Shown here one piece after another: positions 34,063 to 45,328 of a DNA stretch of 64,000 bases. The DNA is taken from positions 7,564,001-7,628,000 of the forward strand of contig CM072337.1 in NCBI GenBank assembly GCA_036874045.1, read 5' to 3'. This DNA is from Cymodocea nodosa (taxonomy: Eukaryota; Streptophyta; Magnoliopsida; Alismatales; Cymodoceaceae). Made by a program: the position numbers and the translations under genes. The notes below the pieces were generated by a model that was given only the letters and a program-made list of their open reading frames with translations, had not been told where the DNA came from and did not search any database. The number at the start of each line of letters is the position of its first letter. Positions within the stretch are counted from its first letter, which is position 1.

Positions 34063-36650
34063 TGTTGAATATTTTGTTTTGATGATATGTGATAAATGGA
34101 TATAATCATATTTACTCAATTACTGTTGTTTGTGAAAGTAATTTAAGAACATCAATTAATACAGAAAAAGTTTATTGATATAAATACTTGTCTATAATGG
34201 ATCTGAAATTATACTATTAAATAACTAGTTGTTATGTTACACTAACTTATCATTTAACTAAACGTTAAGTTAACGTGTGTTATTTAGAATGAAAAAGTGC
34301 ATATTATTAATGGTTAAATGATGGTTAATTGCATAATATTTAGCTTATCATATAAGAATTAAGTCATTATGTTATAGTTGCACTGTTATATGCTTTAATT
34401 GAAGAATCTACTTAATTTTGGGGAATTAATGTTAATTTAGTACATTTCTGAACTGTTGGTAAGTTGCAGGCTGTGAAATTCTTAAGTATCCGAATTTTCT
34501 GATAATTCAGACAGTTATGTTTAATAGATCGAACATGTCGGATAGTTATGTTTAAATTGCCGAGCAATTATGTTTTGAAAGTTTCCTGAAGTTAATAACT
34601 AGTCGTTTCGTTGCATTAATTTCTCATTTAGCTAAACGTTAAGTTAACGTGTGTTTTTATTGAAAAACATGATATATTTTAAAGTTATATCTTTTGTATC
34701 ACGTGAGGTGCACATGTTTAACTCGTTAAGTTAACATAACTAAACGCGTTGTGTTGCTATATTGAACACTAAGGCAACGCGTTAGGTTAGCGTTATAAAC
34801 TTAAGTTGTTATTTTTGCACATGGTAAAATTCTTATTATAAAAACATTTGTTTATTACTGAATCGGTGAGTTATCTATAACTATCCAAAATTGCAGTTGG
34901 GCATCGAACATTTATATGTATAACTCTCCGAAATCTCTTTTTATTTATAAAATAGTTGAGGACACGTGTCATGTTCTGGGAAAGTGACTTAAGTGGATTT
35001 TTGGTGAGTTATCTCTAACTATCCGAAATGCATTTGGGCATCAGATAGTTAGCTCCGTAACTCTTCGAAATGTTATTTTATAATTAAACTACTGTTGAGA
35101 TGTGTCGAGATCTGGTAGATTTACTTAAGTTATATATCAGTGAGTTATTTGTAATTATCCGAAATGCATCTAAGCATCAGATAGTTAAGTTTATAAGTAT
35201 CCGAAATGCACCTGAGCATCGGATAGTTAAATTTATGCACCTGTTTTATAGTTAAATCAACGAAGAAAGTCCATTGAGTTATCTGTAACTCCACAGACTA
35301 TTTATTTTCTAATATGCCACTGTAGCGGTTGCAGGAACAGATAGTTGGAAGAGAAAAACCACATTTGCATATATCACGCAAGGAGAAGAAATCATCGCCG
35401 TTGATACGAATGAAGGAAATCCAATCGACCATTCAAGCAGAAGTAGTTACTACTGAAGAAATATAAAACAAAAGAGGAAAAAGAAGAAAGTGGGTGATCG
35501 ATGGACGACTAGTGTATACAGAGGAGGAGCATCAAGCTTTCTGCAAACAGTATCGATGATTCTCTGAAGTATTACACCAACCATCGTTACCACCACCACA
35601 ATCACCAACCATCGGAGGTCTGTGAGAATACTTTCTTGATGACGGGTTGATTCCGAGCCAAACACAGTGCTTGACAACCATTGTGAGGAGTGATCGCGTT
35701 GCGGGAAGGGAAGCCATTTTCACCAGGCGCCGACTCATTTTTTAGGAGATCGTAAAGCTTTTAGCCTTGGCTTCGGGTTGATGCCTGTATGCTGAAGAGA
35801 AGATTATCTTGCAATTCTGGACTCACGATTCTATAGGGAGAGAAGACAGAATTGTAAGTAGTTTAATTTTCAGTGGTGTAATTTTCAGTATTTACTGTCG
35901 AGTGAGATTACTTTACATTTCACATTTCGCCCATTTCCATGTTCATATTAAGCCAAAAAATACCAAAAACAACTTATCTACTATTGTATGTTGTATTTGA
36001 GTGTTGTATTATTTGTGTTGTATCGTGATTAATGTTATCTTTATCAGTGCTATGATTGTTTTATGTTTATTTTAGTTTTACAGTTTACTGAAATTGGTTC
36101 GTTCAAAAGACTTAAAGATTTTAATGGTTACTATTTGAATTATCTGAATGTTAGTATTGCTTAATGATAAATCCAATGTTAACTGACATTAAAGAGCTTA
36201 ATTGATGTTATTTACAATCTATGGAATCGCCCAATGGTTGGTCGAATTCCTTTGTAAATAGCAGTATTAAAAAGAAAAGACAGGCTCGTGGAGTTAACTT
36301 AAGTCCACGAGGTTAGTCCGTTGAATTAGCCATAATTCAACAAACTTTGTCCATTGAGTTAACTGTAATTCAACGGAGAGCTTATTGAATATATAAATTT
36401 GATTGTTAACAAACGAACAGTTCTCAAGTTCTTCAGCAATTTCCTGTGGGATCGACCTGTACTTGCACACTGATACAATAGACACTATGCACTTGCAATT
36501 AAAGTACAAATTGGAATTAATATCTAAATTGTATTAAAGGTTGTTTGTTTACTTCTAAAAGAAAGAATAGGCATAAAGATAAATTAACTAAGTAAAAATA
36601 GAAGTAACAAATCCAAGTTTTTCTAGTGTAGTGCTGGGAAAACACAAACA
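34063..36650 (+). repeat. Mosaic 5' LTR of X (A-D-A-D segments)
   Basis: Bases 34,063-34,280 match the family A LTR start (compare 41,219). Bases 34,281 to about 34,590 match the family D LTR start (compare 61,152 and 63,457: TTTAGAATGAAAAAGTGC). From about 34,586 to 34,873 it matches family A again (compare A1), then it matches D to about 36,650 (compare 61,560-62,904 and the inverse of 45,329-46,960). The joins fall in shared short motifs: CTGAAG/TTGAAG at 34,586-34,591 and GGTGAGTTA at 34,865-34,873. The LTR 3' end is placed at ACA, seven bases before the primer site. Confidence 0.8.
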
Positions 36651-36657
36651 AGTTTTA

Positions 36658-36675
36658 TGGCGCCGTTGCCGGGGA
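36658..36675 (+). other. Primer binding site of X (tRNA-Asp type)
   Basis: TGGCGCCGTTGCCGGGGA is the primer site usual for Athila-type Gypsy elements and is taken as complementary to tRNA-Asp. It differs from the tRNA-iMet site of Copia families A and C, so the 5' half of X is Gypsy. Confidence 0.85.
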
Positions 36676-36769
36676 ATTGACTTGAATTGAATTGAATTAA
36701 TATAAGCAACTATTAGAGCTGTTTCGTTTTAATAGCCAGAGTTGTGTGTTTTCTTTTGTAATTGAGAAT

Positions 36770-37981
36770 ATGGCATATGCTTATGCTCAAAGATTTCTGA
36801 AACCTGTAATTAGCATATGTGAATTCTGCAATTCTGAAGGACACGACATTTCTGACTGTTTGAAATTGAGACATTTACAGATGGTTAGATCCCATGAACA
36901 ACAAATGAATTATCCTTAGTATAATAGATCCGAGTATGAGAATCCTATAGTTTACCCAACTGATGGTTAGTATAGAATGTGTAATATGTTGAGAGACACT
37001 GAAGTTTGGGATATGTATGACAGATTGGAGCGTAGTATAGAGCAAAATTTGGACAAACTGGAATACTTTATGTGTCAACAACAAGAAGTCAACCAATTAA
37101 ACTATAAGGAAGCATATTCAGAACCTAAAAAGGATATAATTTACGAAACTGAGAAAACCATAATGAAAATTGATCAAAAATTGAATGCAATGAAATTAGA
37201 TGATCTGTAAAGAAAATTAAAAGCATTAAACGAATATACAATGAAAATACAAGTTATGCAACAGGACAATGAAAATTATAATGTTATAAACCTACATAGT
37301 TTGCAAAATATACAGCAAACAGAAAATACTAATGCAAGAGAATTTAAAGAATGCACTTTAAAACTAAAAATAATTGAAGATCATAATTACGAAAATGATA
37401 TACAAAAACATCATGAGAGTAACGAAAATCTGGAAGATGTATGTATAACATTAAGATCTGGAATTGATATACCACTAAGAACTTAAAATGAAAATAATAT
37501 GAAGGTGGATAAGAGTAAAAATCAAAATGATAATAAAAATGTAATAGTTGAAAATCTAGAAATCACTAAAGAACAATTTGAATATGCTAATGAAGCTAAA
37601 AATGATCAAACAAATCAACTGAAAGAAAAAGAGTCTTTGAAATCAAAATCTTTAGCACCCTATCTTAAAAGATTACAACAAACAATACCTGAAAAACAAG
37701 AAAAAATTAGAGAAATTTTTGAAAAAGTACAAGTTAACATTCCTTTGTTAGATCTATTGCAGAAAATGCCACCTTGTGCTAAATTTCTGAAGGATTGATG
37801 TTCTAGGAAAAGAGAGCGAAAAGTTCTTAGAAAGGTATTTTTAGTTGAGCAAAGTAGTTCTCTATTTCTGTCACAAATTCCTAAAAAGTTATTTGATCCT
37901 GAAATCCGTGTTATATCATGCACCATAGGAAATACCATTCTAGAAAGAACCTTAATAGACTTAGGTGCAGGTATAAATGTT
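36770..37981 (+). pseudogene. X nucleocapsid knuckle and linker ORF (no capsid)
   Basis: ATG 36,770 (MAYAYAQRFLKP) lies only 95 bases after the primer site. The protein starts directly with a CCHC knuckle, CEFCNSEGHDISDC. It continues with coiled-coil-like sequence, VCITLRSGIDIP (the LRSG block of Athila gag-pol), APYLKRLQQTIPEKQ, and VNIPLLDLLQKMPPCAKFLKD ahead of protease. The capsid domain that should precede the knuckle is missing, and there is no room for it. Stops at about 36,916, 36,967, 37,207, 37,484 and 37,796 are mostly CAG/CAA-to-TAG/TAA or TGG-to-TGA changes. Confidence 0.8.
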
Positions 37982-39835
37982 ATGCCAAGTGATATATTTG
38001 CATCCTTAGGATTAGAAGGCTTAACTCCTACTAGTACGGTTATTCAACTAGCTGATAGAAGTATAAGATACCCTAGAGGAAAAATAGAGGATGTCTTAAT
38101 TAAAATCAAAAATTTTATATATCTTATTGATATTGTAATTTTGGATTCCCAACAAATTAAGCATAAAAATAGTGATACATCTTTAATTTTGGGAAGGCCA
38201 TTTTTAGCAACATCAAGGGATGTTATAAATTGTAAAACTGGAGTAATGAAATTAGCATATGGTAATGAGGATACTCAATTAAATATTTTCAAACCAGAAA
38301 GGTTTGAGGAGTTAGAAATGTCCTTACATACCATAGACTTTTTAGAGGATGAAGGAGATATGTTAGATGATGTGATTCAAGAAGAATTAAATAGGCAAAT
38401 CAATTTTTAAATTTTAGAAGAAAGTGAAAGCATAAATATAGAAGGAGATCAGGAAGAAACTTATTTAGAAAATGATGATGTTCAATTGGGAGCTCTAGCT
38501 TCTAATGGGCAGCATTTAGAATTAAAACATTTACCTCCTGAATTAACCTATATATTTCTGGAAGATAAACGAACCTGTCCAATCATTATTGCTTCAAATT
38601 TAAAAGAGGATCAAATAGCTAAATTAAAAGATGTAGTAAAAAGTTATAAAGAAGCAATAGGATGGACTATGACTGATATAAAAGGGTTAAGTTCAACTTT
38701 ATGCTATCACCACATATATTTAGAAGAGAATGCTAAACTTGTTAGAATTCCTGAGAGAAGATTAAATCCAAACCTTAAAGAAGTAGTCAGGAAGGAAATA
38801 GTTAAATGGTTAGATAATGACATAATTTATCCGATTTCTGATAGCTCATGGGTTAGCCCAATCCATGTAGTTCCCAAGAAATCAGGATTAACAGTTATTA
38901 GGAATGAAAGTCAAGACTTGATACCTACTAGAATTCAATCAGGTTGGAGAGTATGTATAGACTATAGAAAGCTGAATGCTGTGACTAGGAAAGATCATTT
39001 TCCCTTACCTTTTATAGATCAAATGTTGGAAAGATTAGCAGGGCAAGAATATTTTTGTTTCCTAGACGAGTATTCAGGGTATAATCAAATTCCAGTAGCA
39101 TTAGAGGATCAAGAGAAAACAACTTTCACCTGTCCTAATGGAACTTATGCTTTTAAGAGAATGCCATTCGGATTATGCAATGCACCAGCTACCTTTCAAA
39201 GATGTATGCAAGGCATGTTTACTGGAATGACTGAAGATTTCTTAGAAATATTTATGGATGATTTTACTGTATATGGCAACTCATATGAAGTCTGTTTAAA
39301 AAATTTAGACCTAATATTAAAACGTTGTGTGGAAAAAAATCTGGTTTTAAATTGGGAAAAATGTCACTTCATGGTTAAACAAGGAATAGTCTTAGGGCAT
39401 GTTGTTTCTAAGAAAGGGTTGGAAGTAGATAAAGTTAAAATTAAAGTAATTTCTAATCTACCTGAACCTAAATCAGTAAAAGATATTAGATCATTTCTAA
39501 GACATGCTGGTTTTTATAGAAGATTTATTAAAGACTTTAGCAAGATAGCTAGACCTTTAACTAATCTATTAAAAGATGTTCCATTTAACTTTGATAAAAA
39601 TTGTAAGGAAACATTTTTCAGACTTAAGACTAGCTTAATTTCAACTCTTATAATTCAAGCACCTGATTGGAACTATCCATTTGAATTAATGTGCGATGCT
39701 TCTGATTTTGCTGTAGGAGCAGTGTTGGGACAGAAGATTGAAAAATTTCCTAGAGTGATTCATTATGCAAGCAAAACCTTAAATGATGCTCAAGTTAATT
39801 ACACAACTACTGAAAAAGAATTATTAGTTGTTGTG
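37900..39835 (+). pseudogene. X protease, reverse transcriptase and RNase H start (Gypsy)
   Basis: The protease block reads LIDLGAGINVMPSDIFASLGL-like sequence (the DLGA active-site motif typical of Athila). After GRPFLAT and a stop at about 38,408, a long open frame (38,486-39,835) holds RT: WLDNDIIYPISDSSWVSP, WRVCIDYRKLNAVTRKDH, TYAFKRMPFGLCNAPATF and the intact catalytic FMDDFTVYG. Then comes the start of RNase H ([28 protein letters not shown]). At about 39,835 the Gypsy reading ends and Copia ORF3 begins, so most of RNase H and all of integrase are missing. X could not integrate on its own. Confidence 0.9.
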
Positions 39836-40690
39836 CATGCTCGTCCAATAAAATTCAAAAATTTGATGTAAATAAGAGATTTTTTTGAGTTTCAAGGCTT
39901 AATTCAGTTCTTACCAGTTGGAACAAAATGGAAACAATACAAAGAACTTATTGCAGCTTTTTATAGCAATCTAGTCAAGAATGACAATATACTGCAAATT
40001 CAAATAAATCAACAAGAGTTCACATTGTCTCTTGAATTAATTTTTGAAGTTTTAGGATTGAAAAATGAAGGTGTTGTTGTTACTAATAGATTTGACATGG
40101 TTAGACAATTGGAATGGGACATTTAGTCTTTATCAAAGATTCCAGATGTATATAGTGAAATGAGATTAATGGAAAATCTGAATATAGAGGCAAAGTTTAT
40201 TGCAAATATATTGCATGCCAATTTATTTCAGAGAGTCGGACACAATATGGAAGTCAGTAGAAGCTGTTTATATGCAACTTATGGTCTATTGAATAGAATT
40301 CAAATCAATTGGTTTGATGTTTTCATTTCTCAACTACAGCATATGAGTTCAAAGTTATTTTTTGGTGATGCTGTATGTAGAATCCTTGCAAACCAATTGA
40401 ATTTATCTAACTGGCCTTCTGAAACTAAAGGCATGAGAGCTTTTAGTGTAAAAGATTTGCAAACATTCCAGGCCATGCATCAACCTCAACCTCATCATCA
40501 ACAACAACAACCAACAGAATGTACAAAACACATACAACCACAACAGCCAAGTTATTCAGATCAAGCACAACAGCATCCCCAACTACCTCCTTCCTTAGAT
40601 GTAGTGCTTAACGACATTAGAAATGATATTAGGCATCTAGGAGATAAAATCTGTAATGCTATAAGTGATATTCTTAGGAGGAATAGATAA
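39836..40690 (+). pseudogene. X third ORF, of Copia A origin
   Basis: This continues from the join at 39,833-39,835 with ARPIKFKNLM and aligns with A1 ORF3 to its end. It contains LIFEVLGLKNEGVVV, MENLNIEAKFIANILHANLF, ATYGLLNRIQINW, MRAFSVKDLQTF, a glutamine- and histidine-rich linker (QPHHQQQQP), and the C-terminal helix IRNDIRHLGDKIC-NAISDILRRNR. The last 176 codons (40,160-40,690) are open; upstream of them TAA and TAG stops occur. The putative plant transposon-protein domain is therefore shared by both Copia copies and by the Gypsy D elements. The function is unknown. Confidence 0.75.
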
Positions 40691-41218
40691 ATGTCAAGTC
40701 ATTTGTCTATTTGTTTGTTTCTGAATACAAAATGTATTATTTGTATTTATTGTTTGATTCATTGAACAATATATTTTTATGTAAATAGTTCAATTCTTAT
40801 TTATATTTGCAGAAAGTTGAGTTGTATACACTTATCTCTTAATTTATATACTATGTAATCATCTTTTTTGATTAATGACAAAAAGGGGGAGAAATGTTAT
40901 AAATTCAAAAGAAGAAGATGATTATGATTTTAATTATATATGTTATAAAGGGAGATGATATTTAAGTGGTTATGACAGATGATAATGTAATCTGAAAGAA
41001 AATTATGTGGTTATTAAAATCTAAAGATACTTATGTAATTATTGACATCTGAAAGTTTTATTTCTGAGAGGTGAATTTTACACAAACAATAGAAATAAGC
41101 TTAAGTCAACAAACTTGTTTGTTGAATTAAAAGTTAACCCAACGAAGGTGCTTTGTTGAGTTAAATATATTTCATAATTGATTTAATATGGTTTTGTCAT
41201 CATCAAAAAGAGGGAGAT
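40691..41218 (+). other. X 3' untranslated region with two polypurine tracts
   Basis: ACAAAAAGGGGGAGAAAT at about 40,878 and AAAAAGAGGGAGAT at 41,205-41,218, the latter directly before the LTR. This matches the arrangement in A1 and is Sirevirus-like. Confidence 0.8.
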
Positions 41219-42796
41219 TGTTGAGTATTTTGTTTTGATGATATGTGATAAATGGATATAATCATATTTACTCAATTACTATTATTTGTGAAAGTAATTT
41301 AAGAACATCAATTAATACAGAAAAGTTTACTGATATAAATACTTGTCTGTAATGGATCTGAAATTATACTATTAAATAACTAGTCGTTACGTTATACTAA
41401 CTTGTCATTTAACTAAACGTTAAGTTAACGTGTGTTTTTATCATAAAGCATGATATATTTTAAAGTTATTTCTTCTATATCATGAGCAATGCACGTTTAA
41501 AAAACTCGTTAAGTTAGAGTGTTATTTGTATAGAGGTCACGCGAGAACTCGTTGAGTTATAGGCTTAAAGGTTAAAATAGGTCACGTGAGAACTTGTTAA
41601 GTTAGTGAGTAAAAGAAGAGATGAACTCGTTAAGTTAGTGTTATACATGTGGTGAAATTAATGGTTACGAATGTTATATTGTATCATGTGAGTTGCACAT
41701 GTTTAACTCGTTAAATTAACATAACTAAACGCGTTGAGTTGCTATATTGAACACTAAGGCAATGCATTAGGTTAGCGTTATAAACTTAAGTTGTTATTTT
41801 TTGCACATGGTAAAATTCTTATTATAAAAATATTTATTTATTATTGGTTCATTGAGTTATCTGTAACACAACGGAGTTGGTTCGTTGAGTTATCGTAACA
41901 CCACAGAGTTGGTTTGTTGAGTTAGGGTAACACCACAGACTTAGTTCGTTGAGTTAGCTACAATACTTGTCATGTGAGTTGGCACATGAGGAACTCGTTA
42001 AATTAGAAACGTTAAGTTATATATTTACTTGTGTTACTCATTTAGTTAACATTAAAGTAATGACTTATTATTACACTTGATGAAAAATTTTGGACGAGAA
42101 AGTTTATTTTGCAGGAGATTTTTCAGAGATCCAGGATTGATGATTAAAGAAAATTCGAAATGTAAACGTGGGTTAGAACATGTGTATTTTGATGAAGGAA
42201 AAAGAGAAGACATGAAGAAGTGGAAAACTGGTAGTGATTAAACGTGGAGGATATGTATGAAATGAAGATACAATATAAAAGGCATAGAATTCTCGTTGAT
42301 CAACCATCCCTACATACCAAACGAAAAATCTTTTTAGGGATCAAAAACACCTCTTCGGGGAAAAGCTCTTAAGTGGAAGAAAATTCAGTGAAGTAGAAAA
42401 GGTCAGATTTATGTCACTAAAGATTTGAAGTATCAGAAGAAAGAAAATTTGGTGAAGTAGAGAATGACAAGATATTCATCACTGAAGAATTGCTGAAGAA
42501 GAAAAAGAAGAAGAAGAAGAAAGATCTCAAACAGGGAGAAACGTTTTAAATTTCGCACATTAGTTTTCTCTATTTGTAGTTATGAAATTGTATAGATGAA
42601 ACATGGTATCGATATATAATTGCATCTACAATTTCTTAGGAGAATTGAATTGTATATTGTAATTGAAACCTTGAATAAAGATGATTTTATGAAAATAGTG
42701 TCTCGACTTGTTTTTGAGTTTTGAAATTTCAATTATAATTGGAAAAAGTTGAAAAACACAATTCACCCCCCTCTTGTGTAGCCATACGATCCTACA
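41219..42796 (+). repeat. 3' LTR of X, pure Copia family A (1,578 bp)
   Basis: It runs from TGTTGAGTATTTTG to GATCCTACA. It aligns end to end with A1 LTRs (inverse orientation) and A2. The motif array lies at 41,490-42,020 and the TATA-like ATATAAAAGGC near 42,272. Unlike the 5' LTR it contains no family D segment. Confidence 0.9.
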
Positions 42797-42801
42797 GAAA
42801 G
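42797..42801. repeat. Target-site duplication GAAAG, right of element X
   Basis: A perfect copy of 34,058-34,062. Confidence 0.95.
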
Positions 42802-45143
42802 TTATTTTTTCTTGATCCTCTAATGCTACTGGCACTTGGTTTTACCCTGAATATCCATCTAAGAAACAAAAATATTCTTGCCCTATTAATTTCTCTAGCA
42901 TTTGATCTACGAGAGGTAAGGGAAAATGATCTTTCCTAGTCACAACATTCAACTTTCTATAGTCTATATACACTCTCCAGCCTGATTTAATTCTAGTAGG
43001 TATCAAGTCTTGACTTTTATTCCTAATAACTGTTAATACTGATTTCTTGGGAACTACATGGATTGGACTAACCCATGGGCTATTAGAAATCGGATAAATT
43101 GTGTCATTATCTAACCATTTCACTATTTCCTTCTTGACTACTTCTTTAAGGTTTGGATTTAATCTCCTCTTAGGAATTCTAATAGGTTTAGCATTCTCTT
43201 CTAAATATATGTGGTGATAGCATAAAGTTGCACTTAACCCTTTTATATCAGTCATAGTCCATCCTATTGCTTCTTTATAAGTTTTTACTATATCTTTTAA
43301 TTTAGCAATTTGATCCTCTTTTAAATTTGAAGCAATAATGATTGGACATGTTTGTTTTTCTTCCAAAAATATATAGGTTAATTCAGGAGGTAAAGGTTTT
43401 AAATCTAAATGTTGACCATTAGAAGCTAGAGCTTCTAATTGAACATTTTCATTTTCTATATTACTCTCTTCTTGATCTCCTTCTATATTTATGCTTTCAC
43501 TTTCTCCTAAATTTTTAAAATTTAATTGCTTATTTAATTCTTCTTGAATCACATCATCTAGCATATCTCCTTCATCCTCTAAAAAGTCTATAGTATGTAA
43601 GGACATTTCTAACTTCTCAAACTTTTTTGGTTTGAAAATGTTTAATTGAATCTCCTCATTACCATATGCTAACTTCATTACTCGAGTTTTACAGTTTATA
43701 ACAGCCTCTGATGTTGCTAAGAATGGTCATCTCAAAATTAAAGATGTGTCATGATTCTGATGCCTAATTTGTTGGGAATCCAAAATCACAATATCAATAG
43801 GATATATGAAGCTTTTGATTTTAATTAGGACATCCTCTATTTTACCTCTAGGGTATCTTATACTTCTATCTGCTAATTGAATAATAGTCCTAGTAGGGAT
43901 TAAGCCTTCTAATCCTAAGGATGCAAATATATCACTTGGCATAACATTTATAGCTGCACCTAGGTCTATTAAGGTTCTTTCTAGAATAATGTTTCCTATT
44001 GTGCATGATATAATAGGGATTCCAAGATCAGATAACTTTTTAGGAATTTGTGGTAGAAATAGGGAACTACTTTGCTCAGCTAAAAAGACTTTCCTTAAAA
44101 CTTTTCGCTCTCTTTTCTTGGTACACCAATCCTTAAGAAATTTAGCACAAGGTGGCATTTTTTACAATAAGTCTAACAAAGGAATGCTAACTTGTATTGT
44201 TTCAAAAGTTTCTCTAATTTTTTCTTGTTTTTTAGGAAATGTTTGTTGTAATCTTTCAGGATAGGGTGCTAATGATTGTAATTTAAAAGATTCTTTTTCT
44301 TTCAATTGATTTGGTTGAGCATTTTTAGTCTCATTTTTCGATTAAGATTTTTCTTCATTGATTTCTAAATTTTCAAACATTACATTTTCATTATCATTTT
44401 GATTTTTGTTCTTATCCACCTTCATGTTACTTTCTTTTTGAATTCTTGGTGGTATATTAGTTCCAGATCTTAATGTTATACATACATCTTCTAGATTTTC
44501 ATTACTTTCATGATGTTCTTGTATTTCATTTTCGTGATTATGATCTTCAACTATTTTTAGTTTTAAATTGCATTCTTTGAATTCTATTGCATTGGTACTT
44601 TCTTTTTTCTGTATATCTTGCAAATTATGCAAATCTATAACATTAAAGTTTTCATTTTTGTTTTCCTGTTGCATAACTTGTAATTTCATTGTAAATTCGT
44701 CCAATGCTTTTAATTTTCTTTCTAGATCATCTAATCTCATTGCATTCTGTCCATGTTTTTTCAATTTCATAAATGATATCAATTTTAGGTTCTGTATATT
44801 CTTCTTTATAGTTTAATTGGTTGACTTCTTGTTGCTGACACATATATTGTTCTATTCTGTCCATGTTCTGCTCTAAGCTATGCTCCAATTTGTTATATCT
44901 ATCCCAAACTTCCTTGTCTCTTAACATATTACACATTTTAAGCTGATCATCAGTTGGGTAAACTATAGGATTCTCGTACTCAGCTCTATTATATTGAATA
45001 TAATTCATTTGTTGTTCATGTGATCTAACCATCTACAATCATCTTAGTTTCAAACAATCAGAGATATCGTGACCTTCCAAATTGCAGAATTCACATATGC
45101 TAATTACAGGTTTCAAAAATCTTTGAGCATAAGCATATGCCAT
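42802..45143 (-). pseudogene. Gypsy D1 nucleocapsid, protease and RT, 5' part of pol
   Basis: ATG 45,143 (MAYAYAQRFLKP) opens about 160 bases from the primer site. As in X, the first domain is a CCHC knuckle (CEFCNLEGHDISDC) with no capsid before it. Then come MVRSHEQQMNY, VCITLRSGTNIPPRIQ, MPPCAKFLKDWCTKKRERK, the protease block LIDLGAAINVMPSDIF and RT (WLDNDTIYPISNSPWVSP, WRVYIDYRKLNVVTRKDH, FCFLDGYSG). The frame reaches the X insertion at the EKITF codons and resumes at 34,057. Stops after LKLR and around 44,345 and 43,680 disable it. Together with 31,795-34,057 it forms a complete Athila-type pol. Confidence 0.88.
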
Positions 45144-45225
45144 ATTCTCAATTATAAAATAAAATACACAACACTCCTCCTACTATTAAAACAAAACAGC
45201 ACTCACAGTTGCTTAGCTTCTCAAT

Positions 45226-45321
45226 CCTCGGCAATGACGCCAGAAAACTTGTATTGATTTGTTAACTTCTATTTGTTAGGTGGCACTAGAGAACTTGATT
45301 AGTTCCCCGGCAACGGCGCTA
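45226..45321 (-). other. D1 primer binding site, partly duplicated
   Basis: On the minus strand TAGCGCCGTTGCCGGGGA (45,321-45,304) is the tRNA-Asp-type site with G-to-A at position 2. About 75 bases further a second copy TGGCGTCATTGCCGAGGA (near 45,242-45,225) is preceded, as the first is, by ACAAGTTTTC-like sequence. This implies a short tandem duplication of the LTR-leader junction. Confidence 0.75.
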
Positions 45322-45328
45322 GAAAACT

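Larger units (their letters stand above)
34063..42796 (+). mobile_element. Element X: chimeric Gypsy/Copia LTR retrotransposon
   Basis: A single insertion unit bounded by TGTTGAATATT at 34,063 and GATCCTACA at 42,796 with perfect GAAAG duplications, sitting in the RT gene of Gypsy D1. Its parts have two origins. The 5' LTR alternates family A (Copia) and family D (Gypsy) segments. The primer site, nucleocapsid, protease, RT and start of RNase H are Gypsy D. From 39,836 the rest (ORF3, polypurine tracts and 3' LTR) is Copia A. Origin by template switching in a mixed particle, or by later conversion of a Copia A copy using a D template, are both possible. The unequal LTRs argue for at least one later conversion event. 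Confidence 0.88.

Noticed and set aside
35450..35738. Minus-strand ORFs inside LTR D, conserved again at 61,807-62,146
   Set aside because: Conservation simply follows LTR duplication. The two overlapping frames both change freely and match no family.
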